A stretch of DNA of 64,000 bases from Nomia melanderi (Eukaryota; Arthropoda; Insecta; Hymenoptera; Halictidae). The stretch lies in NCBI RefSeq assembly GCF_051020985.1, contig NC_134999.1:28739160-28803159 (forward strand). The letters are read 5' to 3'. The position numbers were made by a program, and so were the translations under genes. Under the pieces are notes generated by a model. The model searched no databases. It was not told where the DNA came from and saw only the letters and a program-made list of their open reading frames with translations. Positions 23,630 through 37,300 of this stretch are shown in pieces. The stretch's first letter is position 1, and the number at the start of each line of letters is the position of its first letter.

Positions 23630-24080
23630 ATATTCGACGGCGTTGCCGTATTTCGAACAACTTCGAGTTCAGACGAATGCAAGTAATAGGAGGGTGCAGA
23701 TTCCCTAACACAGTTCTCGGGACTTTTTCCTCGGCTAAGGAATGGGGGTTAACTAGTACTTCGTGTCGACTTGTAATCGATTAAATGCGACGTCCCGTGT
23801 CGTAAGCTGTCACACGAGCTAAGCCGGATAGTTGCTCGTAAGCGGCGTCCGTTCTGTCTATAACTGCGGCACAGATCCGCCGGTTGACTTATCGACGAGT
23901 TCAGGCGATTTCCGCAGCGTACCCGCGAGTTTACATGCATCTCTAATACACTGGCCGATTGTGGGTGTTGCGTAGTCGACATGTCACTTACAATGTAACA
24001 GTTCCGTGAAAGAGAAGTTTATTGCGCTCGATACCGATGTTCATATGTTCATTCGACGCTTAGATTTTACGACATTTGCA
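23630..24080. other. GC-richer island, role unknown
   Basis: About 450 bp of non-repetitive, CpG-containing DNA in an AT-rich setting. A minus-strand open frame of 77 codons crosses it without recognisable features. Possibly a regulatory element or an unrecognised non-coding exon. Confidence 0.3.
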
Positions 24081-24186
24081 TGCGAGTCGAGCGATAAATT
24101 GGTAGTTACATTTTGGTTAGATTACATAATTGACTAAGCTTTAACAAATCATGAGAAATTGAAATGATTTTTGTAACATTAGAATA

Positions 24187-24310
24187 ACATGTTTAACATG
24201 ATTAATATGTAATCCTCATCAAAATTGTTACAATAGACTTCTTCGGTTTCTTTGTGTATTGATTATAGTATTGAAGTGAAACTAGTTATTTTTCAAATCA
24301 CTTCGGATAT
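24187..24310 (+). repeat. Family E interspersed repeat, copy 1
   Basis: Matches the interior of the element at 39,152-39,318 and a copy at about 25,300-25,425 (shared GTATTGAAGTGAAACTAGTT or close variants). The ends are not defined here. Confidence 0.5.
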
Positions 24311-24322
24311 TTAACACTTTCA

Positions 24323-24543
24323 ACACTGAAACTACCAGACGGGTCATAATTACAGTCCTGATTTCTTCTTTTTGCAGTTATTAAAAAGATGACAAATGCT
24401 TCTCTGAGAAATTATTAGGGAATTTGATGTAGCAATGCGCAAACTGAATTGTCAATCAATTAAAGTTTCAGTACATGCATTCTTGGAGTTTCTATAGAGG
24501 AATTTCAGAAAGTCAATTGAATTGCTGGGAAGTTCTAGTGTTG
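24323..24543 (-). mobile_element. MITE family D copy, reverse orientation
   Basis: Left end CACTGAAACTACCAGACGGG. The right end on the other strand reads CACTAGAACTTCCCAGC. The interior matches family D reversed (TCTCTGAGAAATTATTAGGG). Boundaries approximate. Confidence 0.6.
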
Positions 24544-24589
24544 AGGTATCAAACATGGCGAAATAAAAAAACTGCGGCTGTTTTGGTGT

Positions 24590-24910
24590 TAAGACTGGGC
24601 ACGCTGAATTTAAGGTGGTGTAACAAATAGTCAAAACTGATGAGGAATAGATTAATATGTATGTGAAATAATTCATTAATTTTTAATGAACGATGAGAAA
24701 TGTGAATAGGTTTTTTAAGACTACGTTTAAGGTAATATGGTACATAATAAAGACATTAGAGCAATAAATTAGCACGTATGACGAGTAATTCATATATTTT
24801 GAACAAATCACGAGAAATTTAGATAACTTTTTTTAAAATTCAACAAACCAAATTCAAAGTAATATAGCAAATAATCAAGACAGATTACTGATTAAATGGA
24901 AATAATGAAG
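24590..24910. repeat. Degenerate tandem repeat of about 117-130 bp
   Basis: A block containing GAGAAAT followed by a GGTAATATGGTA-like motif recurs at about 24,695 and 24,812, with a weaker partner near 24,600. Confidence 0.45.
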
Positions 24911-25299
24911 TAATAGCATGTTTACCTTAACGCATCGAGTAATCAATCACCCCTTAATTTAATTAATTGTTACAGCTCAACTGTGTATCCTTCTCCAATA
25001 TCAGTTTTTAAAATAAATTTATAAATAACTTCTATTATGGAAGATAAACTGGTATGAAAATTTTCGAAACATTATTGTTACAGTTTCTACTGTGTTATAT
25101 ATTCCATAGTACGTACTAATAATAAAACTAATAAGACTAGTAAAAAAAGTTTTGTTTACCTGAAATACTAAAACACATTGTTTTTAATGTTTACATAAAA
25201 ATCTGGAGAAAATGTATTCTATCATGTTTAGATGAACAAATATTATGTTCGATCAGATGTGTCCCAGCTCTACCTTGATAACACCAGAAGATCGAGCGT

Positions 25300-25425
25300 T
25301 CAATACGATTAATATGCAATCCTTACAAAAATTCTGATAATAGATTTTTTCAATTTTTTCACATGTTCAGTACAGTATTCAAGTGAAACTATTTATTTTT
25401 AAAATAATTTCGGACATTTAACACT
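25300..25425 (+). repeat. Family E interspersed repeat, copy 2
   Basis: Aligns with 24,187-24,310 (GATTAATATGCAATCCT and AGTATTCAAGTGAAACTATT). Confidence 0.5.
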
Positions 25426-26779
25426 TTTAAGATATTAATAATTGCGAAATAAGAAAATTGACAATTCTGGTGTTAAGAAACGGATAAATGAAAATCAATG
25501 GTGAAAATTAATTAGTATTAAAAAGAAAAATCTTTTGAAACATGAAAAGAATGTATACTATTAATTTAAAAATAAATCACTTAAAAAGTCTTAAAACATA
25601 TTCTCCTTTATATTGCTATCTATTTGATCTGGTTCTTCACGTTTGTCCTTCTAACACACATACTGTTTTAGCTAAAGCAACAAACGGTCAGTAATACCTA
25701 TTTCTACAAAACTACACATGTTTGTAATACATCTCGAACGATAACATATTTATATTTTCTATCGTCACTCGTTTCATGCTACCTATATTCCTCTAGATAA
25801 AGAAGTAGTGCTCAGCTATAAGAAAAGTTGCAAACAGGAAGAACTAAGTAATCATTTATTTATAGATCGCGAATGTCTATTTTACCACGTTGACACTCTT
25901 TTCAACATTGTTTCAACGCAACTGAATAATACTTCCTATTTTTACTTACTCAGACACGAAGACTTATTGTCTATAATCCAAAATTTATTTATACTACATT
26001 GTTTATAATACAAAATCCTTTTTAACGCATTACTTAGTTACTGTGAATTATATAAGCTGATGCATATGTAGAGATTTACATAAAGTCATCAGTTCAAGCT
26101 TAAATTCTTTTATATAATGCGTTTCTTGACTATAGTTTAGAAATGAGTGAAATAAGAACAATAAAAACAAAAAACATTGAATGTTCAAGATTTAGGGAAC
26201 TTACTTATAGGCGAGCAGAATATTACATGTAAAGTATATTAATCAGATACCAATAAATAATTTGTTAATATTTTGTAGAATGTTGACTAAAGCTGTAAAA
26301 AACTTACAATTTAATCTTTAAAAAACTGAAAATTAAGAAGCTAAGAAATAAAAAAGACTAAAGCTATCCTCGAAAATTGTACATGTAAAATAGAATTGGT
26401 GAAATATGTGTACTTTAACCCTTTGCGGTTGAATGCCGTTGTAATGACAACTTCGAGCTTTTATATTTAAAATCGAAAGCTGTAAATAAATCACTTTAAT
26501 ATTCAAATAACAAGACACTGATATGTGGTTTTCTTCTAATATTTAACACTAAACGTACTGACATTTTATATATTCTTATTCCTACCTTAACCAGTCAAAT
26601 AACTGGCTGCGAAATAAAGGTAAACAAATTAGAAGATAAATTTCTCTTATTGGAAAAGAAAAACAAAAGGAAATGTACAAATTTTAAAACTGATTACTCG
26701 GACAATACAGAAATCGATATCAAGTTAAATGAACGAGAGAAAACGCAGAATTTTCAACCAAATTTAAAATCCAGTCATT

Positions 26780-26985
26780 TGACCGCACCCATTTCTGATG
26801 TCTTCTTTTTGCAATCACCAAAGAGATAACAGATGTTTCTCCGAGAAATGATTAAAGAACTTGATTCAGCTATGAGCAAACTGAATTATAAATCAATTGT
26901 AGTCTGGATAGATGCACTCTTAGAGTTCCTACAAAGAAATTTCAAAAAGTCAACTTAAATGCTCGGTAATTTAAGTGTTAAGACT
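26780..26985 (-). mobile_element. MITE family D fragment, reverse orientation
   Basis: Shares GATGTTTCTCCGAGAAATGA and the final GTAATTTAAGTGTTAAG with family D. The left terminus is unclear. Confidence 0.5.
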
Positions 26986-27257
26986 TCGATGCATTTTCAG
27001 ATTTTTATGGGAGTTTCCAAAAATTTTAAAAATGCTCGTCCACAAAGAGTTAATTCTGTTAGAACGTTCCTTTGAACTAAAATGTCGCACAACGCGAAAA
27101 AATTTTTGGTCAGTCGACCAACAACGAAGTAATCTATGGTAATATCATCACGCGGTTCGACCAGTATAGTAATCGGCTCAGGAGTCCTCTAATGGCGGCA
27201 CAGGATGTAGCTCTATACGATTAACACGTTTGTTACGGCGCGTCGCATTAGCGTGAC

Positions 27258-27284
27258 ACGCTGGTTCGCGTAATGAACCAGCGT
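27258..27284. repeat. Perfect GC-rich hairpin in a CpG-containing patch
   Basis: ACGCTGGTTC, a 7-base spacer, then GAACCAGCGT. It lies in a non-repetitive patch of about 27,080-27,300. No terminator role is expected in an animal genome. Confidence 0.6.
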
Positions 27285-28179
27285 CAGATACATGTGACAG
27301 GAATTACATTTGTAATTTTCGATAATTTATGTAGAATGCATTGCCAGGGTCATTTTAATAATATTCAATAGTCATTCGGTCTCGATCCGCAATCTTTCAC
27401 GGTAGCACACGATCTGTTATTTAACAACAAATTCCCATGCAACGACATGTACCGAGAGAGGAACAAAAATACATTTGTTCATGATTACAGAGGCATCATT
27501 AATTATCATCAGTCGTTGATCGAAATGTTTATACCAATCAACTATTGTTTTATTCCTTTGCGTCGTGAAAATGGTGGATGTGATTAACCCTGGTGCTGTC
27601 TACAACTTATTTATATATTTGTATTATTAAATATAGTATTAAGTAATATTAGATAGATATTCTTAATTTTTTAAGGATATGCTGGAATATCAGCAATTTA
27701 TAAAAGAATTTTTATTACTATATACTTGTTTAACACGTGGAAGAGAATGTTGATTGGTTTGTATAATTACTTGTTCTCTCGTAACGAAGGTAAATGGTAT
27801 TGGAATTGGTTATTAACACATTGTTGACCGGTCACGAGTTAACTGGTGTTTGCACTTGTATTATATGAACCATTTGAATATTTGAAACACGAGACAATAT
27901 AGATATTGCGAAAGCAAAATATTCAAAGTTATTTAACACATGTGTTAAAAAATTCATTTCCATTCATTATGTGTAAATAAAGTACGTTGAAGTTTATTTA
28001 GATTGTTTTACTTTCATATTAAATACGGAATAATAACCTATAACTTTTTTCTATTAAAACTGATGCGAATTGCTAATTGGTAATATCAGTGAGAAAACGC
28101 TTCGAGTGCAAAGAATTAATCATTGCGAAGTAAGAAATCTGAAATTCACCGTTTTGGTTGCGGTAATTATATCGTTATC

Positions 28180-28365
28180 ACTAAAACTCCTTGTTGCAAT
28201 TATTAAAAAGATAACAGATGTTTCTCTGAGAAATTATTAACGAAATTGATTTGGCATTACGAAAACTAAATTGTAAATCGATTAAAGCCTCAATAGATGT
28301 TTTTCGAGTTTCTATAGAAGAATTTCGAAAAGTGAATTTAACTTAGTTCTACTGTCGAAGAAGTA
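28180..28365 (-). mobile_element. MITE family D fragment, reverse orientation
   Basis: Shares AGATGTTTCTCTGAGAAATT and a GTTTCTATAGAAGAATTTCG-like end with family D. Termini decayed. Confidence 0.5.
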
Positions 28366-31300
28366 TATAATAAAAAATATTTTTTGTATATTTTTGACAT
28401 CCTAAAATATCTTTGCAAAGATAAGAACACGAGCATTGAAAATGGTTGAACAAACTTAATGACGATAAAAAGACTGAAAATATGGTTGGGTCGAGGAAAT
28501 CGTGAGAAACGATAGAGCTAAAATGAGTTTTCCTTACCCCCCATAGAAAAGTACTTAAATTTGGTTATTAATTAAAAAACTTTTGACATTTAAGAAATGT
28601 AACATCATACTCATATTCTTATATAAAACGTCACGATTCTCAGAAACTAATTCCACATTACGTAATAGCATCGCAAACGGTTTGCACTGCGACGTAACTT
28701 TTTCTGAATAATTTTTCGGAAAACAGACGATGCACTTCTTTTCCTTGGTTGAATAGACTGTATTTACAAACTTGAGTGAAGAGCCAAGACTAAGATGTGT
28801 GTATTAAGGTGGCTTATTCTCGAGTCTCGTTTCTGTGTTTGCTTTGTGACATCTTGTCTCGTTTTGCCTCTTACTTGTCGCTCATTGGTGTGTTGTCTAT
28901 GTACCTCTTAAAATATAGAAGTCACCTAAAGGAGTGGGCGATGAAACGAAAAAATTGCGAACGAAGTTTCCCAACGTGGGCTGACACTTTTTGCATGCCT
29001 CAGCTGCTTCTTTCTGCGCTGGCCATTAAACTGCAGAAGTTTATGCAGTTGTAACGTGTTCTAGTCTAGTAATGATTTTTACGAATTAACACTATATGAA
29101 TATTACAATAAACATGATAAAAATGTTTTCATTTATTTATTTACTATAAATTGATATTCTCAACTTACATAAACAGTCATATTTTAATTATTATCATGCA
29201 ATAAATGATTCTTTCATAATTGTTCTACTACATGTTCATAAAATATTGATCGACCAGTAACAGTCTTTAAAATACAAAAGAAAAAGAAGTAGATGTCTTT
29301 ATAATGTTGTAATATAAATAAACTTCGTTATATTCAATATTTTTTAAATATAAGTTATAAGTTTATTATTATTTGAGTTTCATTGGCTATCAGAATTCTA
29401 CAGTTCACGCGAGAATATTGCATTACAACTTTATAAGGTAAACGCATGAAGCACACTTAATTCTAATTTACTTGTTACAGGTTGAATATGTTACGACGCA
29501 GGAATATCTCCAAAATTATGTAATTTAATATACTATAATAATTTCTGAGCTGTGCTCCGTACCATCTTGTTTTGCCCTGTTTAGGCCACAGTATTTCTGT
29601 ACAATATAATTCTGTTTTCTGTCGAGAGGCTACATAGTTTATGTAAACATAATGAAATACTCGGACCAGTAGTTAGAGTCCTGCATTTAATATATATCAC
29701 ACTGCGATTGTTCCCAATTTGATATTAGAATATGTTGGAGCACTATATCTATCAATTACATGTTTATGTAATGCATAATGTACTATTCCATGTACATTTA
29801 ACATTTTTGCATAAAAATATAGGATGTTTAGACTTCTCGAAAATTTACTTAAATATGCAACTGTAAAATACAAACTGTAAATTACATTTACAATAGATGA
29901 TAACATAACTGGATCACATAAATTTAATTCAACGATTAAATATGGAAATAATATTATATACATTAATGAACCACAAAATGTTATGAAACGTTGTAATAAT
30001 ATTTGCATACACAATAGTATCGAATGAAATCATCTATGTATCCATCATTTATAAATTTAACAAAGGTCCATTTATTTCGACCTACTCAATGATTCACTGC
30101 ACTAAATTGTACTTTCTCCGATATAAATCGACGCTTTAATATTCAATTGAATTCTGTATACAACAATTCAACCAAAAGCATTGATATTTTTAAAACAGTA
30201 TAATTTCTATAATAACTGTTTCATTAAAAAATATAACATAACATTCCAGAGATTTCGCTATAAAAATATTTGATCGTTTAAAGGGTTACATAGTTTCTGG
30301 GAAAGAGAATTGTTAACTATAGATTAAAAGAAAAGCTTGACATTTTTAAGAAGAAAACATTGAATTGGTTAACTGGTGAGAACGAATGCGATTTAACCGT
30401 GAAAGAGATATGAAAGGGACGTCTTCAAAATGTATACTTTAATTACCGGAGGGTTTATTAGAGTTTGTTTGCATTGCAGTGAAATTTAAGGTTAAAGTTG
30501 AACAAGCACGGATAAACCGTACTTCGGACACTTTTCCGGATGCAGGCCGGTTTGAAATGCTTTAACAGTACTGAAGGCATAATTTCAGAGACCCGAGCTG
30601 CAACGTCAAATTAAGGAAAGCTACATGACGCAATCGTAATAAGACGGCAGCACGCCATTTGGAGTCAACTGAGTGCTGGGAAAAGGGATCCGTTCGCTTT
30701 TCAGGTCGTGAAACGCCTCGTTGAAGTTTTTTTTAAACCAATTTACACTCTAACCAAATTACTTCGTTAATACTTTAATAGCCAATGATGAAATATGAAA
30801 AATTTGTAGCTTCGGTTTAATCCCGAAGCGGATATTGGGTTACGCGGTGAGTTCGTTTAATTTGCAGTATACATACAATAGAATGTCTGTTTAATAAGAA
30901 TTGCAAATATGAAAATTGAAAGATTCGCAAGGCGTTATGGGATGAATTTGTAATTCTGAATAAATTGGATGTTAAGTTATTTTATGACGCGTGTAGACAT
31001 ATGTGTGCCTACCATGCGTTACTCACATATGCTATTATTATTGTATTTTGTCAGAGTACGTACAAAGAGGATAACATACAATTTTTAAACTCGAATAGGA
31101 AAATTTTACTTGGTATATAGAAAATTCAAAATACGTAGAACGCGTAGGAAATGTAGGAAATGTAGAAAATGTAGAAAATATAAAAATATGGGAAATATTT
31201 TCATAGTGAAATAATGGTTTCATATGTAAAGATAATATGTATTTTACCGTATATTTAAACTTGATTTTTTTACATATACGTTTTCCAGAAATATTTTTAA

Positions 31301-33400
31301 AAAATACACTTTATTTTGCATATATAAAAGACGTAACAAAACACCATCTGTAGTTGTATTAATTTTGTGTATTAATCTCTCTACATTAATTTTTCTACTT
31401 ACTTAACATGCAGTACATTTTGTTTTTATAAGGAATATCGATTGCGCTAATCGATATGTGAGACGTTCACTTGTGTCTCTTTAAACTGTTATTAACTGGC
31501 GATATCATACGGATTCGCCTTATGTCTTGCGCCAAGTCACTCTTGGAACGCCCCAAATTGAATCTAAACCGTATTGAGTTGGGTTAACCCCCTATTGGCC
31601 TCCAGCCACGAAGCACAAGATGTCTGTGTTATCATCGATTGATTGCAAAGAACGTAATAAATTACATTTATATTATCCACCTTATCATGCTTGATCCATA
31701 CTCATAGAAAGGATGTTACTCTCACAACAATTTTCTGCGTTTCACGTTAGAATCATTTATTTTATTTAACAGACATAAATCTCATTAATAACAATTATTT
31801 ATTATTCGTATGCGCATATTTCGACTGGTTTACACTACTGATTGTCTGCATTGCTAAGAAATTGTTATCACTAAAATTCTTGTAATTTAGTAATTGTATC
31901 ATTTAATGATTTATTAAATTACATATATATCTATATACCCATATAAATAGATGAAATAAAAATTGAAGAAAAATCTGATTAATATATAATAATAGAAATC
32001 TATTAATAAATCAGAAGGAAATAATTCTTTCGATAACTTCATAGTGAATTATATGTAAACTTTACGAAATAAGTGATTATTTAAAAATTACTGTTCAATC
32101 TGTTCACCAAAAACATCATATGCTTCTCTAATAAATTTCTACTTATATAAGTGTCAGAATATTGTTCGACAAATAGACAATTCAAGAAGATGAATCTGCA
32201 AAACCCATTTTTGATAAATTACACACTTTTATATAAAAAGGACTGTGTTTCTACAAGTATCTGAAACGAAAAACAAGAAATATTCAAATCATAAAGCATC
32301 GTATGTAACGTATTTTTGTATAAAAAACAGTGAATAAATTATCACTATAGAAAGACAATGCAAAAGGTGAATACTTTATAACAAGTTACTTTTTCTGTGT
32401 ACGTACATGTTTCCCCTTAAACAATATTAACACGTAGAAAAAAAGTATAAAGACTGTCAGAATGCACAAGTAATCAGGAAATGAACAAACATCAATAAAC
32501 TCTGAAAATGAAATCGGCCACGCGGCCCCGTGCATTATAATAATGTGGATCCATTTACGCAAAATAAGTACGAAATTGAGAACATTAATTATATTGGACT
32601 TTGTGTCGCAACACGGATTGCAATTCATATTCCAAACATGATAATAACGTTATGTTCGAAACCTGGAATATATCAAAATGAAATATATACGTGTCCGAAG
32701 CTACTTTCGCAATTACGAGTGCAATTGAGCTACAAGAATCGACTCTCTGGTAATCCGTTTAAAAGGCTGATCCATCTTCAAAGCGTTAGATCGGCGGAAC
32801 AAGCATAGTAAAGTCTCTCCTACGTGTAGAAAAGTGTATCGAATGAAGCAATACAAAGTGTACAACAAGTTCACGGGAAATAAGTTCGCAGTTCAATTGT
32901 AACATCCTTCTTTTTTAAATTACTGTCGTCATTATCGTTAACATATGGGACACCCTTTTGATTCCGAAGAAATAATCGTTCAATTTATAGTTTTTACTGC
33001 ATAAATTGTTTATTATATGTAACGATATTAGGATTATTAATTGGTTAATTACTGATACTACGTAATTTATTAATAGACTGTTTGATCGAACGAAATTGGC
33101 AACAGAATATGCTGATGTACTAATTTGAGTGCAATCACTGTCGCCTACAAATAAGATGATTAATGTGATTAGAGGAAAACGAGAACATTTTCACGAAGAT
33201 AAATGGAAACAATAATTTACATTGTTATTCGAATAAATAATATGCAATGATAAAAGTAAAAATAAAAATGCATTCGAATAAATGGAGTTTGCTGGAAATA
33301 TCGAACGGTTATTATTCGGACGAAAAACTTGAATGATAAATATTCTTCGACAAACTATCCTAGATAAATATTTATTTGAAACAATTTATGAAAGTCCATC
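28366..33400. other. AT-rich tract, no gene supported
   Basis: An open frame of 85 codons at 28,797-29,054 lacks an ATG in its first half and any recognisable domain. A palindrome ATATCGATT-GCGCT-AATCGATAT lies at 31,435-31,457 beside a GC-richer stretch (31,490-31,630). Nothing else was recognised. Confidence 0.5.
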
Positions 33401-33469
33401 TCTCCTTTGAATATACGAAGCTTCGCTCTACCTCGACACCCATTCAATAACCACTACATAAACTGGTCA

Positions 33470-34010
33470 AACATGCTGGTTTCTAAAACTCCATTTCTAG
33501 TTGCCGAGAATTTATTTCTAACTATTAGAATTGAGTAATAGGAAATCAATTCTACGAAGATATAAGAATCTATTGTTACTGTCACAACACATTATAACAA
33601 GTTAAACATACTGAATTCTAAAACTCTCAGCAGTCGTTTGTCTAGTCACTACAGTGAACAATAATTTGTTCTCCACAATCCCTTAAAATTGATGAAGTGA
33701 ACATAAATCCTTCTTCTAAAAACTCCTTCAATTCTACATCCAAAGAATTTGTTTTCAATTGTTGCAATCGAATATTATAAAAATCAAATAAATGAAGATG
33801 CAACAACCTATTACAACAAGTCAGACATATTAATTCCTAACCCTCTGTTTCTCCTTTCAAAGAATCTATTTGCAATCATCGCAATGGTGTATTACAAAAT
33901 CAAATAAACGAAAATATAACAACTCAGACATACTGGTCTCTAAAACTGAGTTTCTCCTTTCAAAGAATCTATTTTCAATCGTTGCAATCAGATAATACAA
34001 AATCAATTAA
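33470..34010. repeat. Degenerate tandem repeat, five units of about 95-135 bp
   Basis: Anchors of the form TCTAAAACTC recur at about 33,482, 33,617, 33,713, 33,834 and 33,938. The last two units (about 103 bp) are closest, sharing TTTCTCCTTTCAAAGAATCT. Confidence 0.65.
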
Positions 34011-34310
34011 ACGACGATACGAGACGCTATTATTTCGCTTCGTAAAGGAGAAAAAGAGGCGAGACCGTCGTCGAGCAATAACCACGGAAGCTTTATTTCG
34101 CAAGCGTGACTCTCCCCGTCTTTCTGGTCCTGATACGAAAAAAGCCTCGGGAATCGATCGTTGTCGTTCTCGTCATCGGGCAAGCCGTACTCGCAGCATT
34201 CCCCTTAAGACGTTCGCGCCTCGTTGAAAGGGAGAAAGGTAGGTGAGAGGAAAACAGGGGATGCAAGAGAGAGAAAGATAGAGAGACAGAGAGAGGGAGA
34301 GAGATTGGGG
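34010..34310. other. GC-richer patch ending in a GA-rich tract
   Basis: Follows the repeat array directly. A GA-rich stretch lies at about 34,266-34,305. The + strand open frame at 33,982-34,227 (KRRYETLLFRFVKEKKRRDR) is basic and mostly reflects purine-rich composition. No splice sites or homology were found. Confidence 0.35.
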
Positions 34311-37300
34311 CGGAAAAGAATGAAGTAATGACTCAAATGTAAGGAGGGTATAGATGCACAGCACGTAAGTATAATATTCACAGTTCCTACGTTCTCGGAC
34401 CACTGCTAGAAGATGGAATAAATAATTAATGTGTTCATTATCAAGCAAATTTCATATGCCCGACCGCGTACAACTGGTATTTTTATTTTCACAAGTGAGC
34501 TACGAATTTGAAACGTTATGGGCATGTATGATTTGTTGAAATTAAGTACTATTGGAATCCTGATTAGGAATTCTACCTGTTAAATTTATTTGAATGTGGT
34601 CTTACGTGTAATGTTTTTAGTTTTGAGAACAAATTGAAATTTAATAAAGTTGTCGTATGAATATTAGTGTTTCGTTTGGTTCGAGATTTATTTAAATGTA
34701 TTTGAAAATTGAGGCGGTATGATAATGTGTTATTGTATTTGGGAAAATGAGTAGAATTATTTTATATGAGGAATGTTTATACGACTTTTACAGTTGACAT
34801 CGAAAGAATATTTTAATTTGACAACTTTATTCTTTTTGGGAGTTCGAAAATTGGGTGTCTGAAAATTTAAGATAACGGAATAAAACTATTAAATACTGAA
34901 ATATATGAGACAATTTCGTTGGATAATGTTATTAAACATTTCCCACTCGTTTAATAGTTGGAATGTTTGTATAATTATATTAATTATATTCCAATTAATT
35001 TACAAGATTCCTTTTACTTTGCATAATTCAAAAAATTTTATATATTATATTTCTAATGAGGCTAATTAGATATCTAATTAATTATATTTTCATTACTACT
35101 GTTCCGCGTTTGTAAAATTATTACATTCGAGCTTTCAATCTCCTAATATTAGCAGTTATTAACAAAAATTATACGCAATTCAATTCCCCACAAATTCTCA
35201 GTTCGATTCAAATGTAGACAGATTTACGCATTGACGTGAACCGATGCGTTATCTTGCATAAATATGAAATTCTCTTCATCAAATTTTAATTCAAAAATAC
35301 TTAGTGCAAACGTATAATAAATTGGATTCGAGAAAATTAATATGATCAGTGCTTTTAATATGATCAAAGTAAGCCCGAATCTCTAGAGGTCTTTCACCAA
35401 AATTTCATTTAGAGAAGAATATTTCTATTTTCCACAAAATTTTGTGACAACTAGGCAGCCACAATTTTACACAGGTAAAGTTTAAGAACTACTTCAAACT
35501 GACAATGAAGTATATAATAAAGATAATTATATTTCATAATTATAAAAGTTCCTTATATTCAACATAATTTCCTAAATTAAACAGATTTTCAGTAGACTTA
35601 ATACCAATATCATACTCATTTATAATCTTTAAGTAGTTTATTCATAGAAAAATATACAATATAAATATGAATATATTATCTATTATTTATTTAATGGTAT
35701 TTTGATAAAATGTAACATTTGTTTTTTATGTATTTTTAGTTCTGACATAAAATATCAAAAGATTATCTTGTTTGAAAAGAAAGCTTTTTGATTAAACGGT
35801 TTATAATCTTATCATATACCATAGCTTACGAAATTTATTATCCATTTAATATCCAATAAACTACGAAAAAGTTTGCAACGTAATCAAGAAGGAGATACTC
35901 TGCAAAAGCAAATCAAAAATATGAAATAACATTTTGACGTAAGAACCTTTGACGTTGGAGAAATCAATTTTTAAACTTGATTGGACAGGAGTACGAGGAA
36001 GTATGAAGTACTCACAATATTTTTTCGATTTATGTATGAAATGAAATGTATTTATGTTGATTAACATTTATTATTTAAAATTCAAAATATTAACTATAAT
36101 TGTTAAGAATCGAGAAATATTGTGTTACGATCTGTTAAATATATAATAATATACACATTTACGGTAAAACATGGCAAACATATAGAAAAGATGCGTTAAT
36201 TATTTTTTATTGTGAGATGTCTAACAAATCAAAGTTAACTAAGAGTCTAAACGATTTTGGAGAATGGAAATAATGAAGCACTAACAATATGTACATGAAT
36301 CATTTTAAGTTTTTTACCCATTTATTTCAATAAATTTCTTCGGCTTTGTGGAAAGTTTATGGACGTTGACATAGTCAACTGATAGTCAGTTAAAAGCACG
36401 TATATCGAACAAAAATGTTCAATCCCGATATTCTCAAAGGCGAAGCATTCTGCTAGAAAGGAATATTTAAAAATTTTTATTTATGTTCAAACAAGCAAAC
36501 CTCCTATCCCCTTTTATACCACAAAGCATACCATATTCCCTATAAATTGTTAACAAATTTTATGGATTTATTTCAAGTGAAATTTTTAAATTGAATTTTT
36601 TAAGATCATCATTTTATTAAAATTGGTTTAGGTCACTTATTTTACTCGTATATTTTATGTGTGTAAGAACAGAACTTACAAAGTGTTAATTACTTGTGCA
36701 TACTATGTAAAAAATATTTTACGTGTAGTATTCTATCATGTTTCATTAATAATGATAATTCTTACGTAATCTGCATTGACATTAATCCTTAAAACTGCTA
36801 TATAAAACCTGTGTGAAAGGCTAAGCAATTTTTTGTTTATACTTCAGAATTATCGATCACTTTGTCTAATGGAAATTAACATTAGATGCTTTTACTCGAG
36901 TGCTGCCATTAGCTAATTTACTATAATTAACCGACTCATTTAAATTTCTGCATTTACGCATTTTAGACTTGTAAATAATACCCTTCGATGAACGCCACTG
37001 CTGAACTGCAAATTTGGATTAGACTGCTGTAATATAGGGAATTCTGGTACCTTTCTCATAATTGCGGGTGAGAATCTTCTTTAAAATAATAAGTCAGCTA
37101 CAAAGTTTACAGTAGACCTTAGCAATGGAAGATCTATATGTACCTTCAACAAATCTTTTTATATAACAGAATGCTGAATACAGTCATTTATCGTGCCTCT
37201 GCTTATGTAGCAAAATTCAAAACTCTTTTTCTATAAAAGAAAATAATAAAAAGTGAAGTTTTCGAACACTTCTTATGTAAGTATTTCGTAACATAATTGT

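Noticed and set aside
28797..29054. 85-codon open frame
   Set aside because: No suitable start, no domain, no splice support.
33982..34227. Arg/Lys-rich open frame
   Set aside because: Composition follows the purine-rich DNA; begins inside a degenerate repeat array.
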